This document shows, piece by piece, positions 62,501 to 64,000 of a stretch of 64,000 nucleotides of DNA. The number at the start of each line of letters is the position of its first letter. The stretch's first letter is position 1. The DNA is from Lentibacillus amyloliquefaciens. Its GTDB lineage: Bacteria; Bacillota; Bacilli; Bacillales; Amphibacillaceae. The stretch spans positions 62,001 through 126,000 of the forward strand of contig NZ_CP013862.1 of assembly GCF_001307805.1 (NCBI RefSeq), read 5' to 3'. The notes under the pieces are model-generated. The model did no database searches. It was not told where the DNA came from and saw nothing but the letters and a program-made list of their open reading frames with translations. Made by a program: the position numbers and the translations under genes.

Positions 62501-63921
62501 ACTACCACAGTAAAGAGGTAGAAGTGGCGCTTGATGAGGATATGGAACAGGATGTGGAACTGGAACCATTCTACACGTATCCCGGCGGGGAGATAGGCTA
62601 TGACGATGGCTCAGCTGAAAATGCCCGTGCATTTTATGATGCCGGCAACAAGTGGGCAGTAAAAATGTCCTTGCCGGAGGGTGAAGATTCAGCAGTCGTG
62701 ACAGACGGGGTCTTCCAATTCCATGACACTGAATTTCCTGATCCGGGTGGTACTGAGTTCGCAGTTGAAGTATGGGATGCATCCGGAACAGACGGCATGC
62801 CCGGTGAAAAACTTGCTGGCCCTGTCGAAGCTGAAGCGATACGGGACCTTGAAGAATGGACCGTTGTAGACTTACGGGAGCACAATATCACGGTGGATGG
62901 TGACTTCTATATGGTCTATGTCCAAACGGGAGCAAATCCGAATGTACCAGGACTCGCAACAGATGAGAATAGTACAAACGCTGAGCGCAGTTACCAGCAG
63001 GTTAGCGGTACGTGGTCACAGTCACCGACTGCTGAAGGTAACTATATGATTCGTTCACGCGTCAGCTATGAAGTAGAAGCACCTGTTATCACAACGCCGG
63101 CAGAAGATGACATTACGAACGAAGAAGAAATAACGGTCGAAGGAACTGCTTCTCCAACAACAACGATTCAATTGTTGAATAATGGAGAGGAAGCCGGTAC
63201 TGTTGAAGTCGGCGACAGTGGAGAATTTGAAATTCCGGTCGAACTGACTGAGGGCACGAATGAATTGAAGGCAGTATCTGTAATGGATGGTGCACAAACA
63301 GGTGAATCCGAACCAGTCACCGTCACATTGGATACAGCCAGCCCTGAGATTACGATTGATAATCCGGGGGACGGGGACAAAACAAATCGTGAAACCGTTA
63401 CAGTCGAGGGAGCTGTTGAAGATGCCAACCTTGACACGGTAGAAATAAACGGCCGTGAAGCTGACGTAGCAGATGACGGATCTTATTCAAAACGGATCCT
63501 TCTTGATAATGGTGAAAATGAAATCGAAGTTGTTGCCGGCGATCTGGCAGGAAATACGGCAACAGAATCCGTTACGATTGAGGTCGATTTTGTTGCACCA
63601 ACGATCGATAACCTGCTGCCGACTGAAGATAAGAGCCTGGAAGCAGGTGAAAGCGTACGCATTGAATTTGACAGTGAGCCGGGACAGGATGCAACATTCT
63701 TTATCCATATGCCGCTGACAAATTCAAGCAATCAGGTTGAAAATGCGACTGAGCTGCCAATGATGGAAGTGTCTGACGGCCATTATGTCGGCTATTGGAC
63801 CGCCACCAATAACATCGTTGCGGAAGGAGCGCAAATTGAAGTGAAAGTTGTCGATGAATTTGGCAACGAAACACGTAAAACGGCAGAAGGTAAATTATTC
63901 ATTAATACTGACGGTGAATAA
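59521..63921 (+). CDS. bpr: Bacillopeptidase F, secreted subtilisin-like serine protease
   Basis: About 1466 residues, close to B. subtilis Bpr (1433). Order: signal peptide ending GLAES, propeptide (about 35-180), then the S8 catalytic domain with Asp225 (ASIDTGV), His271 (GHGTHVTG), oxyanion Asn (NNSWGG) and Ser448 (SGTSMAGP). The C-terminal part has an immunoglobulin-like region, a MAM/jelly-roll-type domain (EDFENNPAGW...YIDDVAL), two carboxypeptidase-regulatory repeats (GTITDEQTGEPIEGATV) and bacterial Ig-like domains. Similarity to Bpr runs from end to end (IKPDISAPG, FPDPGGTEF, PLTNSSNQVENATELP). It is an extracellular protease. TTG at 59521 with GGGGAGG upstream is preferred to the TTG at 59476. 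Confidence 0.95.
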   Translation: MPRKKRQTRIFSIVASVLMVFSLMAPGTGLAESEAKNNKPHDAFKNSREVAENKVNERLQKQFKDNDKVTFLVKFKEKADSKKVAAEARKNAESANMTAKKAEFVQRSAVISELKSTALESQQNVKQFLQKQSEKGNAENIHSYHIVNGMAVKATKDVAEKIAGFEEVEKILPNETRTLFKPETKDVKTPESDIANVEWNVNRVNAPETWEMGIDGSGTVVASIDTGVQWDHPALKENYRGYDASTDEVDHDFNWFDATAGESEPYDDQGHGTHVTGTMVGHETDGSNQVGVAPGAEFISVKAFTAAGGTDADLLEAAEWILAPTDSEGNERADLAPDVVNNSWGGGPGLDEWYRDVVINWRAAEIFPEFSAGNTGLGNPGGPGSVAAPANYPESFATGATDSDDNLADFSLEGPSPYDEIKPDISAPGVGIRSSLPGGEYGAMSGTSMAGPAAAAVAAMLRQVDSSITVDEMEQVLMDTAIPLTNDTYPESPNNGFGHGLVNAYDAVSALEDGIGTIEGQVTKQGEDNEAPIFEHTAPAETYAGMDLDLNVQASDNVSVASVELEYQDTNGEWQTVEADRVSGDFEEGNYTATIPGDDMTEDSVTYKWVIRDFGDNDVTSDEYVIEVKPGISTGYSEDFENNPAGWTSFGENNSWELGTPTSGPDNAASGENVYGTNLDGEYDSNMNATLVMPPIDMPEGEAYLQFNQWHNLEMYDNGNAYDFGHVFVSTDQEEWTQLTQVQGESNGWESTEVDLSEYSGQRIYIGFNVTTDLSVTREGWYIDDVALSDTSQSSKASKDKNGKGKGNNGGGNRLFSGIHNGNGLGLGVIKADEKAGLKEKVDPNKIQPTLPEEKDIPEDGEAVNPNLLPINAEVSVLESGRSVTTDPATGEYSMSHAAGTFTLKAESYGFESKEQSVTLEADATAQADFTLDEVPQSTVTGTITDEQTGEPIEGATVLLVEDSNVTPVETDENGNYSITGYEGTYTLRVLAADYHSKEVEVALDEDMEQDVELEPFYTYPGGEIGYDDGSAENARAFYDAGNKWAVKMSLPEGEDSAVVTDGVFQFHDTEFPDPGGTEFAVEVWDASGTDGMPGEKLAGPVEAEAIRDLEEWTVVDLREHNITVDGDFYMVYVQTGANPNVPGLATDENSTNAERSYQQVSGTWSQSPTAEGNYMIRSRVSYEVEAPVITTPAEDDITNEEEITVEGTASPTTTIQLLNNGEEAGTVEVGDSGEFEIPVELTEGTNELKAVSVMDGAQTGESEPVTVTLDTASPEITIDNPGDGDKTNRETVTVEGAVEDANLDTVEINGREADVADDGSYSKRILLDNGENEIEVVAGDLAGNTATESVTIEVDFVAPTIDNLLPTEDKSLEAGESVRIEFDSEPGQDATFFIHMPLTNSSNQVENATELPMMEVSDGHYVGYWTATNNIVAEGAQIEVKVVDEFGNETRKTAEGKLFINTDGE

Positions 63922-63937
63922 TTTGAAATCTGCGTCA

Positions 63938-63984
63938 TTAGACTTCCCGTGTGCAGGATGATGCACCCGGGGAGTTTTTTTATA
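63938..63984 (+). terminator. Terminator of bpr
   Basis: ACTTCCCGTGTGCA and TGCACCCGGGGAGT form an imperfect stem followed by seven T. Confidence 0.75.
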
Positions 63985-64000
63985 GACAGTAATCGAAATG

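Overview
The window is a chromosomal segment of a low-to-moderate G+C, endospore-forming member of the Bacillaceae. The evidence is the dense conservation of the Bacillus subtilis yun/yut/yui/yug neighbourhood (sufB, yunB-E, lytH, yutC-H, yutI, yuzD, yumB/yumC, yuiB-D, kapB, patB, pgi, yugI, yugN, yugO), the sporulation genes (yunB, lytH, yutC, yutH, kapB) and strong GGAGG-type ribosome sites. Placement near the moderately halophilic genera (Lentibacillus/Virgibacillus type) is my inference only.

Layout. 1-9953: 3' end of sufB, an orphan tatA beside a decayed GMC-oxidoreductase remnant, a yunE-type TSUP permease, yunD, yunC, yunB, a sodium:neurotransmitter-family amino-acid transporter with its 35-residue small subunit, lytH, yutC, yutD and a small soluble protein. 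10329-33317: a ~23-kb accessory island between yutD and the DUF3055/yutE genes. It encodes a Gram-positive Tad/Flp pilus machine (cpaB, cpaE, cpaF, tadB, tadC, flp, tadE, tadG-like). Interleaved are four paralogous vWA-domain lipoproteins, two paralogous secreted Trp/Gly-repeat proteins, each followed by a paralogous helical cytosolic protein, and several small membrane proteins. An intact IS66 element with a perfect 8-bp target duplication interrupts the island. 33402-49831: core genes again (DUF3055, yutE, frameshifted yutF, yutG, yutH, a 2-hydroxyacid dehydrogenase, NifU, yuzD, A-type Fe-S carrier, yumC, type II NADH dehydrogenase, yuiB, a DUF4129/DUF58/MoxR operon, yuiC, yuiD, BirA-controlled bioY, deoD). 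50042-63921: ptsH, kapB, sodC, patB, pgi, yugI, yugN, the potassium channel yugO, a thioredoxin-like protein, an M42 peptidase and a full-length bacillopeptidase F.

The most interesting part is the Tad island. The assembly ATPase, platform proteins and pilins are recognisable, but most of its coding capacity goes to uncharacterised surface and secreted families in multiple copies. I infer a secretion/adhesion system in which vWA lipoproteins take the place of the vWA part of classical TadG. The Trp/Gly-repeat proteins, which end in a glycine-zipper-like hydrophobic segment and a shared C-terminus, would be its secreted substrates, and the helical proteins their partners.

A second notable signal is a modular hairpin repeat of about 120-160 bp dispersed between 42 and 58 kb. 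It sits at gene 3' ends and supplies the stop codon of at least three genes. Its inner hairpin sequence has been exchanged between copies while the flanks are conserved. Two single-base frameshifts (in the first Trp/Gly protein and in yutF) and a lipoprotein gene with no standard start codon need raw-read checking.
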